Of a stretch of DNA of 64,000 bases, positions 25,901 through 38,485 are shown one piece after another (within the stretch, counting starts at the first letter, position 1; every line of letters begins with the position of its first letter). Both the position numbers and the translations under genes were made by a program. The stretch is from Oreocharis arfaki (lineage: Eukaryota; Chordata; Aves; Passeriformes; Paramythiidae), in NCBI GenBank assembly GCA_013398015.1, contig VZRR01011537.1, positions 56,924-120,923 of the forward strand, read 5' to 3'. A model generated the notes under the pieces. The model did not search any database. It was not told the origin of the DNA and worked only from the letters and a program-made list of their open reading frames with translations.

Positions 25901-28835
25901 TAATTCTTTCTGTGGGTACCTTTGTATGTGCAAGACATCCATTAGTTTACCATTCCCTGTCCATCTCTGAAGACTAACGTCAGGTTAGAAGTCCACATGA
26001 AAACACCCTGGGCAGAACAGCGGATTCACACTAACATGAAGGTAAAAAGCACTTAGGGGGTCAGACACAGAAGTCCACAATCTGTTGCATGAAGTGCTTG
26101 TGCTAAAGTTGGCTCTGACATTCCGCTAAAGACAAGGGGAAAGTTAAATCGTATGAACAAAGCACTTTATAATGAAAGCATATAAGCAGATGCTGGAAAA
26201 CCATTCTCTTGGTGCTGAAATTTTCGAGCTCACTTGCACTCCCCAGTCCTGACTACAAACAGCCATATTTGCTCCAGTTCTGCTCCCTAATGAAAGCACA
26301 AATGGAGTTCATGGAGTGAATGATCCTCCAGTATCCACGGCAAGGTGGGAGGTTGTCCAGCACTGCTGTCATATAACCCTACTTGTTCCCTTCACCAGGC
26401 ACTCTTCAGGGAGGCAAGTCACAGTCCCTTTAATGCCCTCCTATTCCTTCAATGTGATAAATTCAGGATAACATTAATTTGTTAAAGATGGAGTTAGAAG
26501 AAGCATCTTCTACTCTACAGAGAGAACTTTTCCAGACTTCCTAGATACATGGAAAAAAACCCAGCAGTAATTTTGCCTCAGTTAAAACCGTAGAAGAAAA
26601 ATTTTATTGATAATTATAAGTGCTTAACAGCTCCGGTGCATTTTCAGATGCTTTGCAGACATCGATGAATTCAACCTTGCAGTCAGCATCTGTCTTTCTG
26701 TTGTAGCTTCAGACTCTGAGACTTTGTCATCCTTGAGGATAAGATTATTACCTCCAAGGTATTAGTCATTCAGGAGGAAGCTAGTGACTTCCATTTGTGT
26801 CTGATGATTGCCTAGTGACTCTGGATCTTTAGCATTGCTCAGGTTTTCCTCATCTCAGAGCTCAGTTTACAGCACTTGCCTATTTCATAAGTGATCATGA
26901 CTGTTAATTTATAAAAGATTCCTGTTCGGAAGCAGTGTTTGTTTCATTGATTGGAGTTGGAAGGAGGTCTCAGAAATTGTGAAACTGATTTAGCTGCTCC
27001 CTAGTAACAGAGGGATTTATCTCAAGACATGGTAATTAAACTGGATGTTGAGTCTGCTTGGAAGAGGTTTTTTAAGGTAGGGGTCAAGCAACACCAGAAT
27101 CAGAGGCATTGTGTGAGCTAGAGGAAGCGGGTGTTTTTTCAAGGCCACGTAGCCTGAGGCATTTGTGGAAATGGCTAATAACCACTCTGTGCTGAAAAGG
27201 AATGAGAGGTTTCCTGTCCTCATATTGTTAAGGGGAAAAAAGGCTCTAAGTGAAAAAAGTTAGGAAAGCTAGTACAAAGAGGTTTTAACACAAGTTAATT
27301 AGGGTTCATGTAGTGCTATTAACCACAGAAGACAAGATTTCCATGTGCAGACTTTGAAGTCATGCAGTCATTTGCATTTTATAAGAAACATACTTTCAAA
27401 ACATTGTCCTGGGTTCTACAAAGGCTCCACTCCTGTTCAAGGAGCTCCTGTGACCTCCAGTGGGAAAAGGACATAAAGTATGTTTGGTATCATCCCTCCT
27501 CTTCCTTTGATTTGCCAAGGTTTTATCATGTTCTTAGAAACATGAAGTGATGTTGTCGATGAAAAGTCGCCAGAAAAATCCAAAAGCAACTCTGAAAATA
27601 CTAGGTTTTGCTACAGCATATGTATATATATCAGTTACATATTTCTTATGTAAACAGCAGGGCCACACACTAAATAGTGTTTACTTACCTCTTTCCAGCT
27701 CAGTGCCCATGTATGTATCTTTAGAGACATTGACTAGATTGCACTCAGCAAACGAGCTATCCAGAGACTATTTCCAAACCAATAGATGTCTGCATACTGT
27801 CAAAAAACCCCACTGTTTATAACTAAGTATTTAAGCCAATTGCCAGATAGAAAGATTTTTTTCAGCGTAGAAATATTTCCATATGATTTTGTCAATGGTA
27901 GAATATTTTTTCAGAAAAAATGTGAAGAAAGTCAAAGTGTGTCCTTAGACAGCCCCACGTGGGCATCTCCCTATCTGCTTCCCCCTTTCTGTTACGTTGT
28001 ACTTGAGAATATACTGGCTTTAATTCCAAAATGATATTACATGGGGAGTGTAAATGGTATTACATGGGGATGGGGGTGTCACATCATCACAAATGAACAG
28101 GCAAAAACTTCCTTTCCAGGAGAAATTTAATAACCCCCAGCTCTTTACTCAATAGAACTGTCCCCCACTCCATTCTAGAGCATCCAAGACTGACGGAAAA
28201 AAGAGTGTGAAGGAAAATGTTCTTGTATTTTGGTATTGTGTCTCCAGTCCAGTACACAGGAATGGCCACGAATGCCACGAATTGTGTCAAATTAGGACAC
28301 AGGACTGAAGGGAAGAATATGGATTACCTAGTCCAGCCCCTTACAGTGAACTTAAATTGGAATAAAACACACGTATTTGATTTCATCCCAGGCAGAGGAA
28401 TCTTTTCTTAATTTAAATCCAACTGTCCAGTGTAGTCACTGAAATACAGCTTCAGGCAAAAGTACCACAGTCAAGCTGAAAGGGCTTGGTGTGATTATGA
28501 ACCATTGTTCAATGGTACGACACATGTTTCAGAGACAGTTGAGGCAGATCAACTCGATAGGTGGCATGGGCAGACTCGACCTTGCTGCACATTGCCTGGG
28601 TCTGACAGTGTTGCTTCAGTGCCCACAGCTCGCTGAGATGGTTCTGCACAGCCCAGCCTTGAGCAGTACAGGAGTGCCTTAGTTACATGTGATGATCCTT
28701 TGCAGAGGGAAGAATTTGGTACATAATGACAACCCCATATAACAGTAGGTTTTCTCCTTCAGAAAGTTTGGTTCACTTTAGAAATCTTCTAACTGTGGGT
28801 TTTCTTACTGATTTCCATCTTCCTTGTGCTCTTAG
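22985..28835 (+). other. PTPRR intron
   Basis: An intron of about 5.9 kb from 'gtaagt' to 'ttccttgtgctcttag'. At 24143-24438 the minus strand has an exon-like open frame, listed separately. The + strand at about 24.52-24.77 kb also stays open for some 84 codons. A C- and T-rich stretch lies at 25.48-25.83 kb, and a small imperfect tandem, 'attacatgggga' twice, at 28.03-28.07 kb. No named transposon was recognised. Confidence 0.82.
24143..24438 (-). other. Exon-like open frame, minus strand, unrecognised
   Basis: On the minus strand a pyrimidine tract ending 'ctcctctgcag' is followed by two bases and 98 codons to a TGA. The predicted peptide has an ordinary protein-like composition, including segments DAKIPAVVKEV, YILLTLGQALKDTE and KILLEAEENQG. 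The frame is closed by a stop just upstream of the acceptor-like site, as expected for an exon rather than a start. I do not recognise the family. It could be a 3'-terminal exon of an unknown antisense gene, a decayed gene fragment, or chance. A random frame of this length is not rare in 64 kb. Confidence 0.2.
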
Positions 28836-28915
28836 ATCCTCTAAGCAGAGTGTATTTGAAACCAGAAAATCCATCTGACTCCTTGAGTACCTACATAAAT
28901 GCTAACTACATTAGG
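28836..28915 (+). CDS. PTPRR: PTPRR exon: phosphatase core, substrate-side strand
   Basis: The acceptor is 'ttgtgctcttag' and the donor is 'gtaagt'. Two leading bases finish the split Asn codon, then 26 codons follow. It runs PLSRVYLKPENPSDSL and then STYINANYIR. The YINANYI segment is one of the ten conserved blocks of all classical tyrosine phosphatases and forms core beta structure. The loop before it varies between PTPRR orthologues. The exon ends in phase 0. Confidence 0.97.
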
Positions 28916-30766
28916 GTAAGTAAATGTACACTCCTCATGTACTTTTGAGAAAATATTTTATTTGCCAAGTGAATAGCTGGCTTTGCCAAGGTGCCACTTA
29001 TTTTATTCTTACCCATCTTCATTCATAATTCCAAATCTTTTTGTCTACGTATGTGTGATAGAAATAGTTTCATGAGCCATTTGTAACAAAGACCACATAG
29101 CCATGAATATACAAAAGTGGTTGTAACAATAAAAAATTATCAAATAGTTTATAAAAAACATTAAGAAACACATGCATTACTATTTGTTTACTTTTGTATT
29201 TACTATTTCATATTGACCTACTGCTTTATAGTAAAGAAAAGAGGGTTACCTTGAAACAGTGACAAATAACAGTATTTTCAATATACCAATTCATAGTCCT
29301 GAAATCAACAGTTCAGTAATTAAATAAATATTGTAACAGGTTTGTGAAAAGGAACAGAGACAGATATATTAAATATACACATGTGCCCACAACATAGTCA
29401 TTCACATTTTACTCCCTACACTGGTCACATGACACTATGACTTAACCAGCATGAACCCTGTTGGAAAGCATTATTTCTAAGTGTCAGGTATATTATAGTC
29501 CTTGATCACAGACACACACACCCACGCACAAAGCTTTCTTGAACTCATGACAGAGTATATGGTAAATAGACTACAGCATTTCTCATGAAGACATCACCGT
29601 GTAACTAAGCAGAGCAGTTCTATTTGGAGAGCAACTCTCTCATGAGCCAGACCGTATGTTGAGACCTCCTCTGAGGTCTCGCTTTTCCCTATGCCACCAC
29701 CCTTCAGACCCACATACAGTGATTCCTCCTGCTACTAACACCAGTTGAACTGTCAGCAAGTGTAGAAAAAATGCAACCAAACAATGAAATAAAATTTCAC
29801 ATCCATATATACAAAATCATTGGGCTTGCTGGGATCCTGACAGACCTGTCTTGGACAAAGTATGTTCAGGCAGATTGGTGAGTGGAAGGAGGGCAGTTTG
29901 TGCCAGCTGAGGATTATCCCACTGGTTCATGCAATGAGTAACAGCGGCACCCAAAAGGAATACCCAAGGCTAGACGCTCCCACACAACCTCCAGCTGTTC
30001 TCCATTCACTCATTCCCTTCAGACTTTGCCAGGCTCTCTCCTGCATTACTGTTGGGCACCCTGTCCCTGCCCAAATTCATAACTTCCCCTTTTCACCCAA
30101 AAAATAAGAATGCATTGTCTTGTTTTTCCCATTTCTTCTTGTCCTTCCCTCTCTTCAGCTTCCCCACTGTTTGCCTGACCTTTCTTTGACCTCCTACATA
30201 CTCATGTGTGTTTCGGGGCTCCCTACACTCCCTATATATGTTGCCTATAAAGCCTCATAAAGGCACTTCTCCCCTAGAAAACATGTGTAGCAGTGTCTTT
30301 GACTCCACAAGCAATCATGCATTTTAAAATTTTTTCATGCCATGTATCTTTGTAGACACCAGTTTTATCATTCTTATTTTCTCTCTTGGGGCTTGTTGAC
30401 TATAAACTATCTTGTAAGCAGTGCCGCAATTTAAATTATAGATTAAAGTACCACTGGATGAGGAAAGTCCCAATAACTTGAAGAATGGAGTTAGCTAAAA
30501 GAAGCCAAGTAAGCAGGGAAATTTGAGAGGAATTGTTGTATTCTTAGGACCAATTAAGTTCATCAAATCAGTAGTTTCCAGAGAAAAAACTGTTCTACTG
30601 AAAAATTTCTGATCTGCTCTGCTGTTATTCATAACTTCTTTCAGTTCAAATATTTTTTTTTAATTTCAGATTAATTTTTCTGCTCTTTCTACTCTTTTAT
30701 TCACCTGCAATATTGATTGATCACATGAATTTAAAGTAAATACTTTTGTGTCTGTTTCTAAACCAG
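28916..30766 (+). other. PTPRR intron
   Basis: An intron of 1.85 kb from 'gtaagt' to the acceptor 'tctgtttctaaaccag'. It is AT-rich. I see no exon, named repeat or strong open frame in it. Confidence 0.88.
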
Positions 30767-30904
30767 GGATATGGAGGTAAAGAGAAGGCTTTCATTGCAA
30801 CTCAAGGACCCATGATTAATACCGTGAATGATTTCTGGCGGATGGTTTGGCAAGAAGACAGCCCTGTCATTGTTATGATCACAAAGCTGAAAGAAAAAAA
30901 TGAG
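30767..30904 (+). CDS. PTPRR: PTPRR exon: phosphatase core, ATQGP block
   Basis: The acceptor is 'ttctaaaccag' and the donor is 'gtatga'. It has 46 whole codons, phase 0 at both ends. It contains FIATQGPM, then [10 protein letters not shown], then [12 protein letters not shown]. These are conserved PTP blocks: the ATQGP strand, the DFWRMVW helix that packs behind the active site, and the VIVMIT strand. KLKEKNEK is characteristic of PTPRR rather than of PTPN5 or PTPN7. The donor 'gtatga' is weaker than the others but still acceptable. Confidence 0.97.
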
Positions 30905-33900
30905 GTATGACGACTAGCCAAACAGAGAAATTATTCTTGTGGCTGCATACTGTAGAAGAGACTTCAGAAGATATGGAAGGAAGCTAGCAGATAACTGGTT
31001 CTTAAATAATCTGTTAATAGGATATGTGAAAAATAATGAGAGGGTAGCCGAATACACCAAGTGTAATTGCATAGCCATCATAAGCCATAATGTATTAAAA
31101 AAAAGACAAAAAGGAATTCCATTTTCTAGATCTGTGCTGTTGGGTTCATAACTTACTAAGAAACACCTCATTTATCTGTTGGTCACCTCTGTACTTCTTT
31201 TTACTTTCTGGTATATAAAGACTAGGTGGTTAATGTTATGATTAGCAGTTTCCTTACAAGGCTGAAGTTTGCACTTTGCTATAATGTCAGGAATTTAATC
31301 CATTCCCAGTATTACAAATCTTCTGGACCATCCCAGAAATACAGCTTGGGCTCCCAGATGTCAACACCACAGAGGAACTTAAGATGCCATGGAAATAATA
31401 CTCTTTACCTTAGTATCAATTAGGCTTGACAATTGTATTTTAGTAGCTAATGGCCAACAAGTTGCCTGTTATGCATTCTGTGACTTTTGCATCAATTCCA
31501 AACTGCATCTTCAATAGCTTTATTTAATAATCATGTAAATTTTTGTCAGGCTTTCCTTGATAGTGCCAGAATCCATATTTCTGACTACCATGCATTAGGA
31601 ACCAAAATCACCCTCCCATGCAGAAGGCCGACACAAAACGTGTTCTGGAAGAAGTGGTTTACAGGGCTTGTGGACAAAATGGAGTCAGAAATAAAAGAGA
31701 TGGACCTTTTTCGTGAGTCCAAACTTAGTAACGATTCCCAGCTCCAGGTAGGTGCCTCAAGTCTCAGCACATTGCCATGTAAGCACCAAGGCTGTGTTTC
31801 CCGTAGTACACTCACACGCCTGCTATTCAAACTCAGGTGCATGATGGTAGAGCAGCAGAGTTTATTCAAGCAAAGTTTCTAGTCTGAGTGATCAAGGGAC
31901 CAAGAGTCTGAGGGCATTTCCAGGGCTCAAACTCACTGCTTCATTTAAATGTGCACTCTGTAGACATACTGTTCTTTCCTCTGCCCTTGACTGCTGCTTC
32001 ACTTTTTCTCAGCATGAGTTTGGACTTCTAATGTGAACTTAAAATCCAGGGGTTTTAAAGAAACTGTGTATGAAAAGTAGGTTGATCCTGTAAAATGTCC
32101 CAAGACATATTCCCAAACCAGATGCCATTTTGCACTAGACTGTTCAAAGAGGTATTCAGAAGCCCACATTTAGGATTAATCATGAAAGCATAGCAAATCA
32201 ACCAGGCTAATCAACCAAAAGAATAAGTATTTCACTGAGGAAATGCTGACTGTTTAAACACTCACATCTGACACTGTGTAAGAAGAATGACTTGAAAGAA
32301 GTGCCCAGTGGTTTTCATCGTGTCAGGAAGCTCTGTGTTTACCTGAGTTACGCAGACTCTAGGCACTGGTGTTTATCGGCATTGTTGTGCCTGGCAATGG
32401 TAATTTCCTCCAAATAGAAAGGGTGAGGAATCTCAAGTCGTTCCCAGGCTATATAGAGAGGCTGTGTTTGTGCAAGCTGTCCTGTCTAGAAACCTTAGGA
32501 GCTCTCCCACCGTCAGCAGGTTCCTCTGAAACTTTGCTTGCTATTGAAAATAAAGCAAACTCTTATTGGCCATGCTCAGCGTATTATCTTCACCATTAAA
32601 ATATCTGCTCTCTATAGAAAAGGCAAAAGCAGATCTTATTTAGCATAATAACACTTGGTATTATTTCCTCTCTGGGGTCAGCTTTATTTCCATAATTTTC
32701 ATGGAGGTATATCTGCAGTATACAGACATACAAATACCTTCATATCTGAAAGCATATTTATCCACTCATCCACATTCACCCTGAACAAATAAACCTTCAT
32801 ACCTGACTCTCATGTGTAGGCTGTATTCCTCAGTTGATATAACACCAGTCAGCCTGCATTTGAGCTATAATGTACTGTAATGTATGAAGTGATGTATAAT
32901 GAAGGAGCTCTCAAATGAGAGACACATGAAAAACCTTGCTCTCAACAATTATTTTATTTTGCATAAGAAAAATTATTTGGGACATTAGTGTCCTAGTTCA
33001 AGATACTGATGTAACAAATTTGCGTTAGTGATGGGAATTGTGTGAAATGACAATGGATAAAGGTTTCTATAGAGTTACTTCCATATATCAGATGTAAAAA
33101 TGGTTAAGACTTGCTGTAGTGTGAGTTTTTGCAAGACAGATGGAGATATGAGTACAGAGTGCTGAGAAAAATATTTATTTCAGCTGTACAAAGAAAACAT
33201 GCTGAATTTGTAAAATGTGTCCTCAAAACTACACAACATCTGAACAAAGTCAGAATCTACCTGTGCAAGGAGAGTCCATAGCAAAGGAGCTTCTGCTTGA
33301 ATAACTAGTGAGAAACTTGGAAATCTAGGCCATGATTTTAGAGTTAATATGAGGAAAAACACATCTTACCTAGTGATTTAGGTACCCTTCGTGGTCACTG
33401 AAGAGCATTAGTCACCTCCAAATGGTGATCCATCCACTTTGAGAGAATGAGATAAATCACTAACTGAAGGTGACCGTCTCTAATTCTGTACTAATATTCT
33501 AGGACACAATCCTCCAAAGCTTTACACACTAGGCACATATAATCTTCATATATTACTGAGTTTAGTCAGAACAACTGAGCAGTGGAATTTAGATAAATAT
33601 GTGGGGTATAAGAATGTTACAGAAATACATAATTTCATAGAGAAGTTTATAGACTTCTGTTGTATCAGCTGATTTTTGTCATTGTGCTATGTACTACATC
33701 AATACTATGCATTTATTCTGCCTTCAAAACTTACTAGCAACATTACCTGTTAAACAGGAAACATATTTTGGGAAGCATAAGTAAAGAATCTTGTGCAGCA
33801 TTCTGCAAGAAGAGAGAACTAATACTGCCTGATGCATCAGATTACTTAGATAATGCAAATCTTGTTATCAGTAATTCTCTAGGACAATCTTGCTAACTCC

Positions 33901-35670
33901 CTGTTTAAAACTCAGGTCATATTTCATGTAACATTTTTTCCCTCGGTTGGTCTATAGGCACCCTTATATATACACAGCCAAGTAGATTTTGGAATTTGGA
34001 AGTCCTACCTTTTATAGACTTCACATAAGCCCCTTGAAGATTACTTATTAGTTGAGTATTGGTACCATAGATAGGTTTTGGAAGAACTTAGGAAGATTTG
34101 GTGCTAATTTTGAGGATTTCAGTATATGAAGGCAAATCCTGCAAGCCCTCCTAAAATATGCCTCTCATGCTTGAGTTAGTAGTGATAGTAAATAGAAGGC
34201 AGGAGTAAAAGGGGATTCTGGAATTGAAGCTTTGCTGTTATTATTCTTTACCATTGTATTATTGGGACCTTTAATGTGTAAATTTGTAGGCATAGCTGTG
34301 TGGAGTAATACCCCAGAAGCAGAGTTGTAGTAAAGTAATTGCACAAATATTTGGGAATTGTTAAACCAATTTTGTTCAGGGTCCAAATCCATAGAAGGTA
34401 AAGGCAGTAAATCCCATGTCACCTGGGACAGCCTTCCTCCATTTGGCAGAAGTGGGGACAGGCTGCAGTAGGCGCAGTTCTGGCAAGTTAAAAACATTGA
34501 CTGTGATAATTCGCAGGTGCCAGCCCCAGACCGAGGCAGGGCCAGATCCCACTCAGTTATGGAGATCCACCTCAGCAGCGGTCCCGTGAAGCTTCGCACC
34601 CAGGGGGCAGGGGATAGGGCATGGCAGGAGACAGGGGAGGGAATGGAAGGAAGCCTAAACCTGCAGCCCTGTCACAGGCGGAAGGACAAAGGCCGAAATC
34701 AATTAAAAGTCATGTGAGAGACTGCTTCTTGTATAAAATTCCTAAACTTCCTGTTTGTCAGGGAATGTGTTGGGGGGGGGGTGGAGAGAGGGCGTGTTTG
34801 GTTGTTTCTGATAAGTACTGTGTGCAATGAGTTTTTACTGCTTGCACACATGAGGCTGGACACCAGACTCCTCATCCACTGTATCTGGCTTTTAAACAGG
34901 TTTAAAATGTACCTACTAGGGACAAGTAGAGTTTTCTTTTATGTCCAAGTAACAGCTTGAGGCAGATTCTTTTTTTTTTTTTAATTATGGTCCTGAGATT
35001 TTGTATATTATTTTCTGTGTATCTGATAACTTTACCCCTCCTACCTCCATCTTCTTCCTTTCTTTCAGTCAAAGACATGTTAATTTCCCACTCCTTAGAA
35101 GTGCTTGCATCAGCTCGTCCCACCTGTACTTTCAAGGCTATTTTTAAAGCAGTAACAAACAGTATTTTAAAAAGATGCACAGCAACAGTGTTAAAAATAA
35201 CCCATTGTATCTCACTAAATGTAGATGGACTGTTAAATGAAAGTTATTTTAATGAACAGCCACATTTCATTGTCCACCCAGCAAAAGTTGCCAATTCCAG
35301 TTCTGGGAAAGAGTCAAGAAAAATACTTTTCTGGAGTGCCTGAAAGCTTTGTAGTGAGCCTTGCATGCTCTCATTTATCAAGAAGTCTCAGGAGTTTACT
35401 CAACTATTGTTGATTGTCAGGGCACAATTGTGTATTTTTTCCCGTATTAGCACTGAAAACTACACTCCCAGGGAGGGGCATGAACTGCAGATCTGGCAGA
35501 TGATAGTAACTGTATGTGTCACATGGGTAGACTGTGGAATTTGTGAACACTCTTTTTCGTACAAATTTCTGAGTATTTTATTGCCATTCTTGATCTCTTC
35601 GGGGAGACTGCAAAGTTAGGATGTTCGAGTAATTCTGCAAAAGACAGGATTTGAACGAAACCAGTCAGAA

Positions 35671-35758
35671 TGGCCAGCATTATTTCAGGAAATGTGGCTT
35701 TCACACACCTTACACTATTAAGGTAATGAGCATCTATTTTTAGAAAAGTATTTATACA
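35671..35758 (+). repeat. Direct repeat, copy 1 (about 88 bp)
   Basis: It begins 'tggccagcattatttcag' and runs through 'aaatgtggctttc', 'cctta', 'taatgagca' and 'agtatttata'. The same order of blocks recurs at 36173-36261 in the same orientation. The copies differ at roughly one base in six, so the duplication is old. Confidence 0.85.
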
Positions 35759-36172
35759 ACTGAGGTGATTCAGTTCAATCCACTGTTGGGTTATTGAGTA
35801 GCAACTTAAATATCACACCTGGTGGTAAAGCCTTGCATTTCACTGGTTGTTTTTCTGGATCAGTTTTAGCAGTAAGGAAGTAATGCTTTATGGCAATTAA
35901 TTATATTAAAGGGATTGTTTCATTTTGTTGCATAATGTAGGCGGCTGTCTATCTACATGTATACCAGTTGCTTCAGCAAGAGTTTGTGAGGAAATACAAA
36001 CAAGGTTTTTCTGGGATTCCTATTATTGTAGAATTGTTCTCATGGGGTTTTGGGGCTTTCTGTTTTTTTGTTTATTTGGCTGGTTGGGGTTTTGTACCTG
36101 TGTATTGGATATTAAAACAGAAGGTTTCCTTTAAATGCTGGGGAGTCTTTCTATTAAATGAATGAGTTGGAC

Positions 36173-36261
36173 TGGCCAGCATTATTTCAGAAAATGTGGC
36201 TTTCGAAAACCTTACATTCTTAAGGGAATAAGCACCCATTTCTAGAGAAGTATTTATAAAA
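36173..36261 (+). repeat. Direct repeat, copy 2 (about 89 bp)
   Basis: This is the second copy of the block at 35671-35758, starting with the same 'tggccagcattatttcag'. Same orientation and a 502-base offset suggest either a local segmental duplication or the two ends of an element whose interior decayed. The intervening DNA has no recognisable coding. Confidence 0.85.
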
Positions 36262-37065
36262 CAAGAGATATTTGTTTTCTATAGCCTATAGAGATACTCT
36301 AATTGAAATGAATATTGAAGACTTGAAGATAGGCAAACTACTGCAGGGGAAAAATAAAATGTTTTGCCTTGTAAATACTATTTCTTCATCTCCTTTTTAC
36401 TAGAAGCTTGTCAGATAAATTGCTGAAATAGCGTAACACTATTGAGTCATTGAGAATTCTGTATACAATTTTGTGTGGCTCTAGAAAGACTGATGGATTT
36501 TTTAACATTAATTTCCAGAAAGTTATATAGTAAAACAACTCAGGTTCTTCAAAATATTTTAACATGCACATTAAGTCCAATTGAATTTAGTAAGATCTAA
36601 GGACACATTTACGTGCTTTCTTGTATCAGGGCCCAGGAGAGTAAATAGGCTAAAAAGTCTTGTGAGCAGAGGACAAATTCTGAATCTCTTGCTCAGCAAG
36701 AAATCCCATTTGGAAAGACAAAACTTCAAAGGTTTAATTTTAGAATTTTGTAGGAAAAAACCTCTTTAATTTTGAATGTGGAAAATAATTCCTATAAATG
36801 AACTTCACTGAGCTTTTAAGAATAAAAACAGCTGAGCAAAGTGTTCTGTGGGAGAGATCAATATTGTAAAACTCAGATCCCGAAAACCAGGCCTAAGTCA
36901 TTCAGTAAGAACTCTGCAAAATCTTACTTAGGAATACTTCTGACATGAAAAACACTTCACTTGAATTCATCTGAATTTTGCAGAAAAATACATTCTGTGT
37001 AAAAATTAGATATGAATATGGCTCCAGGATCCAGTTTGTTGATGACACTGATGCTTGCTTTCCAG

Positions 37066-37176
37066 AAATGTGTGCTTTATTGGCCAGAAAAAAGAGGAAT
37101 CTATGGGAAGGTTGAAGTCCTTGTTAACAGTGTGCAAGAATGCAAAAACTACACTGTCCGTCAGCTTACAATAAAG
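37066..37176 (+). CDS. PTPRR: PTPRR exon: phosphatase core, YWPE block
   Basis: The acceptor is 'cttgctttccag' and the donor is 'gtaata'. It has 37 whole codons, phase 0 at both ends. It starts KCVLYWPEKRGIYGKVEV, the conserved YWP block that follows the MIT strand, and ends NYTVRQLTIK, the strand leading to the WPD loop. The middle segment is the least conserved part of the domain. The frame is uninterrupted. Confidence 0.97.
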
Positions 37177-38327
37177 GTAATAATCTGCATCTGAGAAGAA
37201 TCATTCATAATGCTCTATTTTCTTTATTGTTAAATGAAGTTAAAGTGTTGGCTTTTTTAAAGCTCATAGATTTTTTCAGGAGGAGCTATGAAGCTGCAAG
37301 GTAGAGTTGAGACCTAAGTACTGGAATGCTTATTGTAATGCCACTTTGTATCACTCTGGCTATAGAAAAGGCTTCAAAAAAGAGTGCAAGTTTCACTCTC
37401 TTTAACTGCGTTTGTTTTGGGACCCTTTTAGCATTGCCAAGGCAAAGTAAAGGGATTTTAGCTAATGACAGAACTAACACAGCATCGTTCTAAAAAAAGG
37501 TACATTGCTCATGTTGTCTGCCGAGTGCACCTATAACTTATCTGAGAAGCTAAAAATACCAGAAGTATAGAAGGAAATCTTCATGCTTTCCTGGTTCTCA
37601 CTGAACATTAATTGTGCGAAATAAAACAGATGCTCCTCTTCTGAGTTACTCCCCATATAACACTCTCATCTTACCAGATTGACCTGCAACTCCTGACAGA
37701 ATATTACAATAAATAATGTATTGGGAAAATTTGTTTAGTGTTTCAGCCCCAGGATTGAGAAGTGAGCGGAAGTCATATCATCCAACACAAATTACCCTAG
37801 CCCATATTTAGCCCCTTTTCTTGTTGAAGCAAATGGTAGCAGACTCTGTTGGAGAGAATGACTGAACAAACTGGGATATCTTATTAATGTAGAAGGGCAG
37901 TTCTTCTGCATCCTTAACTTCAATACTCTTGTAATTTTAGTATCAGAGCCTTATGATAATGACCTTAAAAGGTAAAAATACATAATAATTTAGAAATTCA
38001 GAAGCCCACATCAAGCTATTCTCTGTAGGTATTGTTGCTGATATATCACAGACCTCTGACAATTCCCAATTGACAATACAGTCATGAAGTCAGTAGTCAG
38101 ATGGACAAAACTGAAATTACACTACTGGAAAAACAGACAGGTTTTCAGGTGCACAAACCCTTCTTACAATTGGGTGTCTGGAAGCACAGCTGTTCCATCC
38201 ACAGTTACATCCTCCAAGTCTAATATAAAGAGTTGTTTAATCTCTCTTAACATTTTTACTGTCTTTCTACCACAGCACTGTAAGAAGGAATACAATTGTT
38301 CATGTAAAATCTTGGTGTTGTTTTCAG
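37177..38327 (+). other. PTPRR intron
   Basis: A 1.15 kb intron ending in the acceptor 'cttggtgttgttttcag'. I see no exon or repeat. A + strand frame that overlaps the next exon in another phase is a shadow. Confidence 0.88.
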
Positions 38328-38485
38328 CAAGGGAGTCAGTCCCGCAGTGTGAAGCACTACTGGTACACATCCTGGCCGGACCACAAAACCCCCGACAGCG
38401 CTCAGCCTCTGCTGCAGCTCATGCTGGATGTGGAAGAGGACAGGGTGGAATCACCGGGCAGAGGGCCTGTCATTGTGCACTGCAG
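38328..38485 (+). CDS. PTPRR: PTPRR exon: WPD loop and catalytic cysteine
   Basis: The acceptor is 'ggtgttgttttcag' and the donor is 'gtaatt'. It has 52 codons plus two bases of a split Ser codon. It carries HYWYTSWPDHKTPD, where Asp218 of the visible protein is the general acid of the mobile WPD loop. It ends VIVHC, whose Cys252 is the nucleophile that forms the phosphocysteine intermediate. Splitting the HCSAGIGRTG signature just after the cysteine codon is an intron position I believe is shared across this family. Both catalytic residues are intact. Confidence 0.98.

Larger units (their letters stand above)
30905..37065 (+). other. PTPRR intron
   Basis: The second-largest intron of PTPRR in the window after the last one (6.2 kb), ending in 'atgcttgctttccag'. 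It contains a GC-richer patch at 34.38-34.70 kb with a long antisense open frame, a run of ten G near 34.77 kb, a run of T near 34.97 kb, and a pair of roughly 90-bp direct repeats 502 bp apart at 35.67 and 36.17 kb. Between those repeats is a G/T-rich low-complexity stretch. No exon was recognised. Confidence 0.83.
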
